Shown: positions 32,937 to 42,399, counted from the first letter of the stretch. The stretch is DNA of 64,000 nucleotides from an uncultured Paracoccaceae bacterium (GCA_947495795.1 CANMAI010000008.1:62001-126000), one strand, 5' to 3'. Notes: generated from the letters alone by a model not told the origin. Numbers and translations: made by a program.

Positions 32937-33551
32937 ATGAAAAGCATTCTTCTCAAAACGTCCCCCCTGCTGCTCGCGATTGCAGTATCAGGGTGCGACA
33001 CCACCGCCTTGCTCAACACAGCGGGTGAAACGGATGCGGCGTCCAAAGCTTTCGGCAGCGCCTCAGCTAACAACGTGGTGGCACAGTCGGCTTACCTGAA
33101 GGGGGGTATCCTCGCGGATCTTTCCAACAGTTTCCGCGCCGCCACACCGGATATGATCAACTTTGCCTTCAACAGCACGGTTCTGGATACTGAGGCTCGT
33201 GCCATCCTTGATCGTCAGGCAGCATGGATCAGCGCCAACCCGGCCATCCGGTTCCGCGTGTATGGACACACCGACAAGGTGGGATCCAACAGCTACAACC
33301 AGCGCCTCGGCCTTCGCCGCGCGCAGGCTGCAGTTAACTACATGGTTGCCCGCGGTGTACCACGCGCCAAGCTGGAAGCCGTATCCTCTTTCGGGGAAAC
33401 GCGGCCTCTGGTGGATACACAAAACCGTGAGCGTCTGAACCGGCGCACAGTGACGGAAGTTGTTGGATTTGCGCGAGGTTTCGTCGGCGACGATCTCGAC
33501 GGAAAATACGCCAACGGCTTCTACCTTGGATACGTCTCAGGCGGTCTGTAA
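32937..33551 (+). CDS. OmpA-like lipoprotein of the Flp pilus locus
   Basis: A 204-residue outer-membrane lipoprotein. The lipobox AVSGC follows a hydrophobic signal, and a C-terminal OmpA/Pal domain contains the peptidoglycan-binding segments NFAFNSTVLDTEARAIL and YGHTDKVGSNSYNQRLGLRRA. Placed right behind the secretin, it probably anchors the channel to the cell wall, the job done by pilotin or TadG-like parts elsewhere. I use the ATG at 32937 (GGAGTGAG upstream); the GTG nine bases earlier is less likely. A terminator follows, closing the first assembly transcript. Confidence 0.9.
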   Translation: MKSILLKTSPLLLAIAVSGCDTTALLNTAGETDAASKAFGSASANNVVAQSAYLKGGILADLSNSFRAATPDMINFAFNSTVLDTEARAILDRQAAWISANPAIRFRVYGHTDKVGSNSYNQRLGLRRAQAAVNYMVARGVPRAKLEAVSSFGETRPLVDTQNRERLNRRTVTEVVGFARGFVGDDLDGKYANGFYLGYVSGGL

Positions 33552-33580
33552 GCACAAAAAGAATCAAAGCCACTTACCTT

Positions 33581-33608
33581 ACCGCCGGGTTTCCCCCGGC
33601 GGTTTTTT
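33581..33608 (+). terminator. Rho-independent terminator after the OmpA-like gene
   Basis: ACCGCCGGG and CCCGGCGGT form a strong stem with loop TTTCC, followed by TTTTT. It separates the cpaB-cpaC-ompA unit from the cpaE unit. Confidence 0.92.
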
Positions 33609-33655
33609 CGTTTATGGTCAGGGCGACACTCATCGAAAGATGGTGATTGAAGCAT

Positions 33656-33670
33656 TTAACTCGCCCTTAA
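33656..33670. promoter_or_regulatory. CtrA-type box upstream of cpaE
   Basis: TTAA-CTCGCCC-TTAA followed by C matches the CtrA consensus exactly. It lies 220 bases before cpaE, just after the preceding terminator, where the promoter of the cpaE-cpaF-tadBC unit must be. The 282-base gap from 33609 to 33890 holds no gene. Confidence 0.6.
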
Positions 33671-33890
33671 CGATATTAGTTGATGCAAGCTTTCAACGCT
33701 TGTCTCACTTTCGACACTTTTTTTGCGCAAAACTCATTTGTTTTACACGACTTGTGAAACCGATTAAGTGTATGCTTCGGGTTTGGTATGGTTGCCATGC
33801 AGAGTACGCGCAAAGCCGGAACCGAGATGAGCATGCAATGCACGCACCAGACCCGGCGGGCGAGGGAGTGTAAGAAATGAGGCACGAACG

Positions 33891-35117
33891 ATGGGATTAT
33901 TGAAGGCAAAACCTGAAGAGGTTGAGGTATTCGCAATCGCGCGGAACCACGCCGACTTCCCTGATATGACGATCGGCCTGAACACGGTGATCGCCGGGCG
34001 CTGGGCTCCGCTGGAGCTTGATAATGGCGAGGCCACGATCAAGGCGGGTGTCGGGCCGGATCTGGAGATCGCGATTGTTGCAGTCTCATCGGATGATGAG
34101 AGCAATCTCACGCCGGTCACCAAAGTTATCCAGACCGCGCGCGATCACGGCCTGAAAGTGCTGCTGATCGCAAAGGATCTTTCACCGGCTGGTTTGCATC
34201 AGCTTCTCCGCGTCGGTGCTGATGATTTTGCGCCCTACCCTCTTCCGGAAGGCGCGCTGAGCGATGCGATCACGCGGCTGCGCAGTTCCTTCGAACAAAA
34301 GCCGACAGAGGCGAAAAGCAACGGCCAACGCAACCGACGCGGCATTATCATGCCTGTTTACGGTGTTGCAGGCGGTGTGGGCGCGACGACATTCGCTGTA
34401 AATATCGCGTGGGAGCTTTCGCTTCTCAGCAAGAAAACAGATAAGCGCGTTTGCCTTCTGGATTTCAATTTCCAGTTCGGCTCCGTATCCACTTTTCTTG
34501 ATTTGCCGCGTCGCGAGGCAATCTACGAGCTGATCTCGGATCCCGACGCAATTGATCACGATTCGCTAAGTCAGGCGCTGACCTCCTACAAAACGCGCCT
34601 CGCCGTTCTCACGGCTCCGATGGACGCTTTGCCACTTGATATTATAGCGCCTGAAGATATCTCCAAACTGCTCGAAATCGCCCAGGCATCCTATGATTTC
34701 GTTGTGGTGGATATGCCTCAGGCACTCGTTCACTGGTCCGATAATGTGCTTCGCATGGCCGAAACCTACTTCGCCGTGATGGAAATCGATATGCGATCGG
34801 CGCAAAACTGCCTACGCTTCCTGCGTGCCTTGAAGGCCGAAGATCTGCCCTACGAGAAGGTGCAGTTTGCCCTGAACAGATCCCCCGGTTTCACTGATAT
34901 TAACGGAAAAGCGCGCGCAAAACGTCTGGCAGAAAGCCTTGGTGTCGAGATCAATATCATGCTGCCCGATGGTGGTAAATCCGTGCTCGCGGCAGGCGAT
35001 GAAGGCACGCCTCTTGCGGAAAGCGCCCCAAAAAATGCACTTCGTAAAGAGTTCAAGAGCATAGCTCAGTCCATCTTCGATGCCGTGGTGGCCGATAAAG
35101 CCGCCGTCGTTCAATAA
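33891..35117 (+). CDS. cpaE: Pilus localisation ATPase-like protein CpaE (TadZ)
   Basis: A 408-residue MinD/ParA-related protein. The N-terminal 130 residues resemble a receiver fold without the phosphoacceptor. The ATPase part has a variant Walker A GVAGGVGATT (residues 158-167) in which the usual lysines are missing, as is common for TadZ, then VCLLDFNFQFGSVSTFLDL and VVVDMPQ (Walker B). It marks the pole where the pilus machine assembles. It is the first gene of the second assembly operon, behind a CtrA-type box. Confidence 0.93.
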   Translation: MGLLKAKPEEVEVFAIARNHADFPDMTIGLNTVIAGRWAPLELDNGEATIKAGVGPDLEIAIVAVSSDDESNLTPVTKVIQTARDHGLKVLLIAKDLSPAGLHQLLRVGADDFAPYPLPEGALSDAITRLRSSFEQKPTEAKSNGQRNRRGIIMPVYGVAGGVGATTFAVNIAWELSLLSKKTDKRVCLLDFNFQFGSVSTFLDLPRREAIYELISDPDAIDHDSLSQALTSYKTRLAVLTAPMDALPLDIIAPEDISKLLEIAQASYDFVVVDMPQALVHWSDNVLRMAETYFAVMEIDMRSAQNCLRFLRALKAEDLPYEKVQFALNRSPGFTDINGKARAKRLAESLGVEINIMLPDGGKSVLAAGDEGTPLAESAPKNALRKEFKSIAQSIFDAVVADKAAVVQ

Positions 35118-35134
35118 AGCCGAGGAACTTACGC

Positions 35135-36562
35135 ATGTTTCGTCGCTATCAACGTAATCAGGAAGCCCCCACTCCTCCCAAGATTGAGGCGGCGCCCGAA
35201 GAAATTGCATTCAAGCAGCGTCAGCGCCAGGAGCGCGACAAGAAGAAGATGTCGCAATCCGAGATTGCGGATGTCCAACGCGAATCCAAACGTCAGGACA
35301 AGCTCCTTGATGTGCGGATGGAACTGCACAAGCGTCTCCTCGAAACACTGAACCTTGCGGTGCTCGACAAAGCGACCGAGCAGGAACTGCGTCAGGAAAT
35401 CACGATTATCACGCGGGAAGGCCTGCGCGATGCGGGCGTTGTGTTGAACGGCTCCGAACTGGAGCAGATCAACCAGGATCTCTTTGATGAGGTCACAGGC
35501 CTTGGCCCGCTGGAAATTCTGCTGAAAGATCCGTCGGTTAACGATATTTTGGTCAACGGTCCATTGCAGGTTTTCGTGGAGCGTAACGGTAAGCTGGAGC
35601 TCACGAGTGTGCGCTTCAAGGATGATCGCCACCTCCTTCGGATCATCGATAAAATCGTCTCCGCTGTCGGTCGTCGTGTGGATGAGAGCCATCCGTATGT
35701 GGATGCGCGGCTTGCCGATGGTTCCCGTTTCAACGCGATGGTTCCCCCGTGTGCGGTGGATGGCGCGCTCGTTTCAATTCGTAAGTTTTCCAAGGAAAAG
35801 CTCAGTATCGATGAGTTGGTGGAATTCGGCGCTTTCACGGAAGAGATGGCAGCCTACCTTCAGGCCGCCGTGGCGACCCGGCTCAATATCGTCGTCTCCG
35901 GCGGTACGGGTTCCGGCAAAACCACAACGCTCAATGCGCTTTCCAGCTTTATCGACGATTCAGAGCGGATCGTGACGATCGAGGATACAGCCGAACTTCA
36001 GCTTCAGCAGATCCATGTGGGCCGGATGGAAAGCCGCCCGCCAAACGTGGAAGGCAAGGGTGAGGTTTCGCAGCGCATCCTCCTCAAGAACGCTCTGCGT
36101 ATGCGGCCAGACAGAATTATCGTGGGGGAGACGCGTGGCGAGGAAGTGATCGATATGCTTCAGGCCATGAACACGGGCCACGATGGCTCCATGACGACGA
36201 TCCACGCCAACTCCGCACGAGATGCCGTAAGCCGCCTTGAGAACATGGTTGCAATGGCCGGGATCGAGATGCCGCTCAAGGCTGTGCGTCAGCAAATCGC
36301 CTCGGCTGTAAACCTCATGGTGCAGGTCAGTCGTCTGCAGGATGGCTCACGTCGTATGGTTTCCATCACGGAGATCACTGGCATGGAAGGCGAGATCATT
36401 TCCATGCAGGAAGTGTTCAAGTTCAAGCGTGAACGGATCGGCGAGGGTGGCAAGATCCACGGCCGCTTCGTCGCTACCGGCCTTCGCTCGCACTATGCGG
36501 AACGCTATCGCCAGTGGGGCTACGATCTGCCCGCTTCCATTTATGTGGAACAAGCCGGCTGA
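35135..36562 (+). CDS. cpaF: Secretion ATPase CpaF (TadA)
   Basis: This 475-residue hexameric ATPase powers Flp pilus assembly and perhaps retraction. A charged N-terminal region (residues 20-60) is followed by the conserved N-domain and the motor, with Walker [10 protein letters not shown] (256-264), an aspartate box (IEDTAELQL), Walker [12 protein letters not shown] and the [12 protein letters not shown] histidine box. All are intact. It starts 17 bases after cpaE with GAGGAACTTACGC upstream. Confidence 0.96.
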   Translation: MFRRYQRNQEAPTPPKIEAAPEEIAFKQRQRQERDKKKMSQSEIADVQRESKRQDKLLDVRMELHKRLLETLNLAVLDKATEQELRQEITIITREGLRDAGVVLNGSELEQINQDLFDEVTGLGPLEILLKDPSVNDILVNGPLQVFVERNGKLELTSVRFKDDRHLLRIIDKIVSAVGRRVDESHPYVDARLADGSRFNAMVPPCAVDGALVSIRKFSKEKLSIDELVEFGAFTEEMAAYLQAAVATRLNIVVSGGTGSGKTTTLNALSSFIDDSERIVTIEDTAELQLQQIHVGRMESRPPNVEGKGEVSQRILLKNALRMRPDRIIVGETRGEEVIDMLQAMNTGHDGSMTTIHANSARDAVSRLENMVAMAGIEMPLKAVRQQIASAVNLMVQVSRLQDGSRRMVSITEITGMEGEIISMQEVFKFKRERIGEGGKIHGRFVATGLRSHYAERYRQWGYDLPASIYVEQAG

Positions 36563-36607
36563 TGCAGGTTTCTCCACTTAAAATCGACATCCGGGAGGCC
36601 GTTCACA

Positions 36608-37570
36608 ATGCTCGTTGAACCAATCATCTACGCTCTGATCTTCGTTGGCGTATTTTTCATGGTTGAGGGCATCTATCTGGTTGTCTTCGGGAAATCCGTG
36701 CGGCTGGAAAGCAAGGTCAACCGGCGGCTGGAGCTTCTGGAAAAGGGCGAAAGCCCCGAAAGCGTGCTGAATACGCTGCGCAAAGAGCGTGAGCAGCACA
36801 AAGAGAACATGGGGCTGCCTATCGTAGCCCCACTGAGCGATAAAGCAGCTCAAGCCAATATCGCCTTCAGCCCAGTTGCATTGATCGTGGTTATGGTCGT
36901 GCTCGGCATCACCAGTTTCCTTGCCCTCACCTTCTTTACTGGTGCAGGCGTGCTTGTCCGGCTCTGTGTATCGATCATCATGGGCTACGGCGCTGTATAT
37001 GTATGGCTGAACAACAAGGCCAAGAAGCGGCTGGCGCTTTTTGAGGAGCAATTGCCGGATGCAGTGGAGCTGATCGTGCGAAGCCTGCGCGTCGGGCATC
37101 CGTTTTCCTCGGCAATCAACATCGTGGCCCAGGAAATGCCGGATCCGCTTGGCACAGAGTTCGGGATGATCGCTGATGAGGCGACATACGGCATGGAAGT
37201 GACGGAAAGCCTTGATAAAATGGCCCGCCGGATCGACCTTCAGGATGTAAAGTTCCTCTCCGTGGCCGTCACAATCCAAAGCACATCAGGTGGTAACCTC
37301 GCAGAGATCCTCGATGGCCTTGCCAAGGTGATCCGGGCGCGGTTCAAGCTGTTCCGCAAGGTTAAGGCGATCACGGCGGAGGCGCGCTGGTCCGGCTGGT
37401 TCCTGTCCATCTTCCCGATTGGCGCCCTGATCATGATCCAGGTCATTGATCCGAAGTATTACGACTCCGTGAAGGAAACGTCTGCATTCGTACCTGCGGC
37501 GATCGTTGTGGGGATCTTCCTCTTTGTGAACGTGATCTTCATGCGCCTAATGGTTGATATAAAAGTCTAA
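36608..37570 (+). CDS. tadB: Flp pilus inner-membrane platform protein TadB
   Basis: A 320-residue type II secretion F-domain protein with membrane segments near residues 1-20, 95-135 and at the C-terminus, and the F-domain between them (QLPDAVELIVRSLRVGHPFS ... VTIQSTSGGNLAEILDGL). With TadC it forms the platform that couples the CpaF motor to pilin polymerisation. GGGAGG precedes the start, 45 bases after cpaF. Length and order are standard. Confidence 0.95.
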   Translation: MLVEPIIYALIFVGVFFMVEGIYLVVFGKSVRLESKVNRRLELLEKGESPESVLNTLRKEREQHKENMGLPIVAPLSDKAAQANIAFSPVALIVVMVVLGITSFLALTFFTGAGVLVRLCVSIIMGYGAVYVWLNNKAKKRLALFEEQLPDAVELIVRSLRVGHPFSSAINIVAQEMPDPLGTEFGMIADEATYGMEVTESLDKMARRIDLQDVKFLSVAVTIQSTSGGNLAEILDGLAKVIRARFKLFRKVKAITAEARWSGWFLSIFPIGALIMIQVIDPKYYDSVKETSAFVPAAIVVGIFLFVNVIFMRLMVDIKV

Positions 37571-37593
37571 GAGAGAGCTCGGAGAAACAACAC

Positions 37594-38568
37594 ATGGAAC
37601 AGCTCCGTTTCGGTTGGGAATTCATCAACGCAGCACTTGGCCCCCTCGGGCCATTCTATATGCTCGCCTTCATCGGCGTCCTGATGATCCTTCTCTCCGC
37701 CCCATTGGCGTTCCGCACCAAGCCTGATCCACTGAACCGGCTCAAGGGTTCTGGCGTGGTAATGCCGAAAGCGGAAGACGGAGCGCCTGTTCGGCTGCGC
37801 TATGACGGAGGTGGCAGCCGCCAGCTTGAGCGGTTCAAGCCGCTTCTGGAGCCGCAGAACGAGAAAGAGTTTTCTGCCACCAAATTGAAGCTGATGCAGG
37901 CCGGGTATCGCGGCCGCAACGCTGTTTCCAACTATCACCTTTTGCGCTTTGTGCTGGGTGTTCTGGCGCTGGCCATCGGCACGCTTTCCGTGCTTGTGCG
38001 CAGCGACGAACCAAGCCTAATGGCCGTGATTGCCAGTGTGCTCTTCCCGGGCCTCATCGGCTACTATCTTCCAGACTACTGGGTAGAGCGCCGCCGCCAG
38101 ACCCGGCAGGAAGAAATCACCAACGGTTTCCCGGATGCGCTCGATCTCATGCTTGTGTGTGTGGAAGCAGGCCAATCCCTCGATCAGTCCATCCTGCGCG
38201 TCGCCACAGAGATCAAGAACGGCTATCCAGCGCTGGCCGAGGAATTCGAGATGGTTTCCAACGAAATGCGGGCCGGTAAGGACCGCGTTACCGTTCTGCG
38301 CGATATGGGCGAACGCTGCGGCGTGCCCGATATCTCGGCCTTCGTAACCGTGCTGATCCAATCCGCCACTTTCGGTACGTCCGTCGCTGACGCGCTGCGC
38401 GTCTATGCCTCCGAAATGCGCGACAAGCGCGTGATGCGGGCCGAGGAAAAGGCCAACAAGCTGCCCACCAAGTTGACCTTGGGCACCATGATGTTCACAG
38501 TGCCGCCACTGTTGATCATCCTGATTGGACCTTCCGTTTATGGTATCGCCCAAACGCTTGGCCGCTAA
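37594..38568 (+). CDS. tadC: Flp pilus inner-membrane platform protein TadC
   Basis: A 324-residue partner of TadB with the same F-domain (GFPDALDLMLVCVEAGQSLD ... VLIQSATFGTSVADALRVYA) and membrane segments at residues 20-40, 110-155 and the end. GGAG precedes the start, 23 bases after tadB. Its last 29 bases overlap the following TPR lipoprotein gene, so the platform and that protein are made together. Confidence 0.95.
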   Translation: MEQLRFGWEFINAALGPLGPFYMLAFIGVLMILLSAPLAFRTKPDPLNRLKGSGVVMPKAEDGAPVRLRYDGGGSRQLERFKPLLEPQNEKEFSATKLKLMQAGYRGRNAVSNYHLLRFVLGVLALAIGTLSVLVRSDEPSLMAVIASVLFPGLIGYYLPDYWVERRRQTRQEEITNGFPDALDLMLVCVEAGQSLDQSILRVATEIKNGYPALAEEFEMVSNEMRAGKDRVTVLRDMGERCGVPDISAFVTVLIQSATFGTSVADALRVYASEMRDKRVMRAEEKANKLPTKLTLGTMMFTVPPLLIILIGPSVYGIAQTLGR

Positions 38569-39133
38569 CCGCCCGACGCGCCGCGCCATTGTCCTCGGTG
38601 CAGCGGCTCTGGCCGCTTGCAGCCCGAGAGATCCCGATGCTCTCATCAACGATCGGGTGGGCCTCCCCACACGATTTGGCACACGTGCGCCGCAAGCTCC
38701 CGACGGGCTGGAAGTGGGCCACAGACTGATGGATGCGGGCGAATACGAACTGGCGCTGAGGGCCTATTATCGCGCTGCGAACGAAAAAGGCTTCACCGTA
38801 GATGTCCTCAGCGCCGTCGGATCGGCAAATCTCCGCCTAGGGCGCCTGAAGCAGGCCGAAAAGATCTTGCGGGTAGCAATTGCTCAGGATGAGAAGTTTG
38901 TGCCCGCGCTCAACAACCTCGGAGTGGTCCTGAACGCCAAGAACGAAATAGGCGAAGCGCGGGAATTGTTCCGCGTCGCTTTCGCGCTCGATAGCGGCCA
39001 ATCCATCGAAATACGCGATAACTTGCGTCTTTTGAACGCCAGATTGCAAAATATTGATCCCGATGTCGCCGAAACCGAAGATTTTCGCTTGGTCAGAAGG
39101 GGCAATGGGCAGTATCTTCTCCTCGGACAATAA
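38540..39133 (+). CDS. TadD-like TPR lipoprotein (first copy)
   Basis: A 197-residue protein. A basic N-region (SPKRLAANRPTRR) precedes a short hydrophobic signal and lipobox AALAAC. Tetratricopeptide repeats follow (GEYELALRAYYRAANEKG, RLKQAEKILRVAIAQD, NEIGEARELFRVAFALD). TadD proteins are thought to help place or stabilise the secretin. The ATG at 38540 gives a proper lipoprotein signal; it lies inside the end of tadC. A second TPR lipoprotein gene follows after 48 bases, so the locus has two. Confidence 0.88.
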   Translation: MVSPKRLAANRPTRRAIVLGAAALAACSPRDPDALINDRVGLPTRFGTRAPQAPDGLEVGHRLMDAGEYELALRAYYRAANEKGFTVDVLSAVGSANLRLGRLKQAEKILRVAIAQDEKFVPALNNLGVVLNAKNEIGEARELFRVAFALDSGQSIEIRDNLRLLNARLQNIDPDVAETEDFRLVRRGNGQYLLLGQ

Positions 39134-39181
39134 AAAAATAAGTCCGAGCAGAACGATATAAAAAGACAGAGGTACAGGCAT

Positions 39182-40048
39182 ATGACAATCAGGGGTACCC
39201 ACCTGAAGGCGGTAGCGATTCTGGCGGTGTTCGGGCTTTCCGCCTGCAGCGATCCAGAAGCGGACAGAGAGGCTATCGAAAGCCTCGACGGGCTGAACGT
39301 GATCGACGAAAGCGGCCTCAACGATGTGATGCTGAATTTCGCGGATCCCAATGCAGCCGCAAACTATTTCCGCAACGCACTCAACAATGATCCATCCCGT
39401 ACCGATTTCAAGCGCGGCTATGCCCGCTCTCTCGTGCGCGCGCGCCGGTCTGCCGAGGCCGTGCTGGCCTATGACCAGATGAACGATTCAGGTGAGCTGA
39501 ACAATGCCGACAGGCTGTCCTACGCCGAGGCCCTTCTCCAGAACGGAGACTGGGACAAGGCTGAGGCGCAGCTCAACGCGATCCCTCCCACCATCGAGAC
39601 ATATGATCGCTACCGGCTGGAAGCCATGATCTCCGACTACCGCAAGCAGTGGAAACGGTCCGATAGCTTCTACGAGACCGCCCGCAACCTCACCACACGG
39701 CCTGCTCCGATACTGAATAACTGGGGCATCTCCAAAATGCAGCGGAAGGATTTCAAGGGCGCGGAGAAGAAGTTCCTTCAAGCGGTCAGCTTCGACCCCA
39801 AGCTCTTCAGCGCCAAGAACAACCTCGCGATCAGCCGCGCCAATCGCCGCGTCTATGATCTGCCCGGCATTCCGATGACGAGTGTGGAACGCGCCGAGCT
39901 TCTTCACAACATCGCCCTTCAGGCTATCCGCAACGGTGATGTCGCTCGGGGCAAAGGTCTGCTGGAAGAGGCCATCGATACACACCCACAACACTTCGCA
40001 GAAGCGACGCGCAAGCTTGCGGCGCTGGATGCGAACGTGCAGCGCTAA
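39182..40048 (+). CDS. tadD: TadD-like TPR lipoprotein (second copy)
   Basis: A 288-residue lipoprotein with lipobox GLSAC and several TPR units (AAANYFRNALNNDPSRTDFK, GDWDKAEAQLNAIPPT, KDFKGAEKKFLQAVSFDPK). It corresponds to the usual TadD of Rhodobacterales. Together with the preceding TPR protein it probably guides the assembly of the secretin or holds pilus parts in the periplasm. The prepilin peptidase gene follows after 118 bases with its own ribosome binding site. Confidence 0.9.
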   Translation: MTIRGTHLKAVAILAVFGLSACSDPEADREAIESLDGLNVIDESGLNDVMLNFADPNAAANYFRNALNNDPSRTDFKRGYARSLVRARRSAEAVLAYDQMNDSGELNNADRLSYAEALLQNGDWDKAEAQLNAIPPTIETYDRYRLEAMISDYRKQWKRSDSFYETARNLTTRPAPILNNWGISKMQRKDFKGAEKKFLQAVSFDPKLFSAKNNLAISRANRRVYDLPGIPMTSVERAELLHNIALQAIRNGDVARGKGLLEEAIDTHPQHFAEATRKLAALDANVQR

Positions 40049-40166
40049 ACCGCTTTTCGCAGCGTGGCCCGCTCCGTACCTTGGTGGGCCACACCGCAAA
40101 CCGGCAGGGATAAAACAGAGGGGCTGGCCAGCAATGGCCCGCCCTTTCCTTTGGAGGGATGCCATC

Positions 40167-40661
40167 ATGAGTGCTGACTGGGCGTTTTTTCTGGTAGCCC
40201 TGCCCTTCCTCTTCATCGCGGCCTACACCGATCTACGCTACATGCTCATCAAGAACTGGATGAACCTCGCGATGGCGGTGGCTTTTCTGATCCCCGCGCT
40301 GATCTATCTGCCCTTTTCAGAAATCGGGTTTCGCATCGGCATCGCCTTCGTCGTGCTCGTTGTTCTCATCCTGCTCGCCGCCTTCGATGCGTTCGGCGGG
40401 GGCGATGCCAAATATCTGGCCGCCCTAGCGCTCTATATCCCGCCAACCGATTATATGGCCTTCATCTTCATTCTCTCGTTCACCAACCTTCTGGCACTGG
40501 TGATCCACCGCGTCGCACGCCGCCAGCGCTGCGTGCGGGCCATCGCCCCAAGGTGGAAAAGCTGGCGCGTGCGCAAGTTCCCGATGGGCTACGCAATCAG
40601 CGGCGCAGCCCTTCTTTTCCTCGGTCTTAGGGCCGTCAACGGGCCGGTTTTACTAGGATAA
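40167..40661 (+). CDS. cpaA: Prepilin peptidase CpaA (TadV)
   Basis: This 164-residue membrane aspartyl protease cuts the leader from the Flp prepilin. Its catalytic aspartates are in AAYTDLRYMLIKN and GGGDAKYLA, both on the cytosolic side of a five-segment membrane protein. TTTGGAGGGATGCC precedes the start. Its last 26 bases overlap the end of the convergent GT-C-like gene on the other strand. It closes the Tad gene run. No TadE, TadF or TadG gene is found in the window. Confidence 0.93.
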   Translation: MSADWAFFLVALPFLFIAAYTDLRYMLIKNWMNLAMAVAFLIPALIYLPFSEIGFRIGIAFVVLVVLILLAAFDAFGGGDAKYLAALALYIPPTDYMAFIFILSFTNLLALVIHRVARRQRCVRAIAPRWKSWRVRKFPMGYAISGAALLFLGLRAVNGPVLLG

Positions 40662-42258
40662 AGAGGTCTGTGCGCAGCACTTCCTCAAGCGCCCAGCCTG
40701 CCTCCGCCATCCAGTCCAGTCTGGCCTGTCGTGCTGCAGTCGAAAGAGGGCAGAGCGGCACCAGAATGTAATCCGCCGCCGAAAAGCCCGCCTCCCCGCC
40801 ATAGTACCACGGTGCCCCACCCGCTGCCCGCTCAAACGGCCCGAAAAGCCAGAGCGCATCCAAGAGGTCCGCGGTCATCACCGTCTGGCCAACAGCCTCT
40901 TCCACCGCCCCCAATTGGGCCGCCACCTGATGCTGCCATCCCACCAGCCCCGTCTGTGCGTTACAATCAGGCAGGCGCTCTCCGTTCAGCATATGCTTTG
41001 GCGTCTGGTCAGCTTCCTCCCCTGTCGTCTCAGCCTCGTAACTTTCGCCAAACACAATACCCTCCAGCACGCCGCGCGTGCGCGGTGCCCGATGCGTGGA
41101 AATCCGCACCCGGATGTCATCGCGGCTGAGATCCGTGAAGAGCGGCGCAAAGCCCTCGCTGCTCATCGCCAGATGCCGGTAGGGGCTGGAGGCGAGGTTT
41201 ATCAGGCTCGGCGCAATCATCACCAGCGCCGCCACGGCCAGCACTTGCCCGAAGGCGCGCGCTGGCACCCGCAGGAACGCCTGCGCCCCCTCCGGGTTGG
41301 GCCGTGCCAACAGAAGTACGGCCAGCAGTGCGAGCCATTTCGGGTCATTTCCCCAGTTCTGATAAGTGATATAGATCAGCCCTGGCCCGAGGATCAGCAG
41401 AAAAAGTCCCTCCCGCGCCAGCCGCGTCTTCCGCCAGTAAACAATGGTGAGCAGCAACAATGCCGTGCCGGGCAAGAAGGCAGGCTTTGCCAAAAGGCTC
41501 GCGAAGGTCTCGCCCGGCTGGGGCCGTAACGCACTGGTCGCGGTTAGAAGCAGATCCCCGAGATAGCCCTTCCAATAGGCAAATCCTCCCAGAACGATGC
41601 TCGCGAGCGCAAGGCAGACCAGCCCCGCGAGACCCGCCATCAGCAGCACCTTCCCACGCCGGTCATGCGCCAACGCCACAAGCACAAAAGGCGCAAGCGC
41701 CAGCACATATGTCGCCTTGATCAGAACCAGAGCAGCCCCGCAGACGCCAAGCACAACTCCATCAAGCAGGGCTCCCCAACCGCCCTCTACCCGGCTCGGC
41801 AGGAACAGCACCACCACAATCAGGCTCGCAAGCACCCAGGCCCAACGGTTGTAGTACATGGAAAGCGAGATGCTCGGCACATCTCCGCCAAACACCAGCG
41901 CCGTGCAAAGCAAAACAAGCCCGCCCGCAAAGGCAAACCGCAGCACACCCTCAAGCCGACTGACCGAAACCCACCAGATCATCGGAAGAAAGGCCGTGCA
42001 CATCGCGACCGCCGCCAGCCGCACCGCACGCCCCGGCGGAAAGCCCGCTTCCACAAACACCGCAATCGGCCAGATCGTCAGCACGCCCAGCGGTGTCATC
42101 GTCTCGATATGCTGCCTGTCGCCCGCCGCCATGCGGTAAACAAGATCCATCGTGTGAATCAGATCACCCTCATGCCCGGTGATCAACAGGTACTCCGGCG
42201 CCATCAGCACAGCAAAAGAGAGAAGGCTTATCGCCAGCAAACCTGCCAAAAAACGCAT
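40636..42258 (-). CDS. Polytopic membrane protein, GT-C glycosyltransferase-like
   Basis: A 540-residue protein with about ten hydrophobic segments in the first 370 residues and a soluble C-terminal domain. The first extracytoplasmic loop carries acidic residues in GHEGDLIHTMDLVYRMAAGD followed by TPLGVL, the arrangement of GT-C enzymes that use polyprenyl-linked sugars. The C-terminal part (about 390-540) has a paired WxYGG...DYILVP stretch and no recognised motif. The ATG at 42258 has GGAGG upstream. It meets the prepilin peptidase gene tail-to-tail with a 26-base overlap. It could attach arabinofuranose from the 21-28 kb pathway to a periplasmic acceptor. Family placement rests on topology and loop residues only. 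Confidence 0.5.
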   Translation of the reverse strand: MRFLAGLLAISLLSFAVLMAPEYLLITGHEGDLIHTMDLVYRMAAGDRQHIETMTPLGVLTIWPIAVFVEAGFPPGRAVRLAAVAMCTAFLPMIWWVSVSRLEGVLRFAFAGGLVLLCTALVFGGDVPSISLSMYYNRWAWVLASLIVVVLFLPSRVEGGWGALLDGVVLGVCGAALVLIKATYVLALAPFVLVALAHDRRGKVLLMAGLAGLVCLALASIVLGGFAYWKGYLGDLLLTATSALRPQPGETFASLLAKPAFLPGTALLLLTIVYWRKTRLAREGLFLLILGPGLIYITYQNWGNDPKWLALLAVLLLARPNPEGAQAFLRVPARAFGQVLAVAALVMIAPSLINLASSPYRHLAMSSEGFAPLFTDLSRDDIRVRISTHRAPRTRGVLEGIVFGESYEAETTGEEADQTPKHMLNGERLPDCNAQTGLVGWQHQVAAQLGAVEEAVGQTVMTADLLDALWLFGPFERAAGGAPWYYGGEAGFSAADYILVPLCPLSTAARQARLDWMAEAGWALEEVLRTDLFILVKPAR

Positions 42259-42399
42259 AAAGCCTGCCTCCACCTTGATTATTAAGGGTTTCTTTTCCGA
42301 AAGGTGGCGCTTTTTTTAAGGACCCGCAACGCAGAAAAGCCTTTTTTGCGCCATGCTCGTCCGCTAACTTGCATCAGCACGCAGAGCGGAGAGCCCGAT

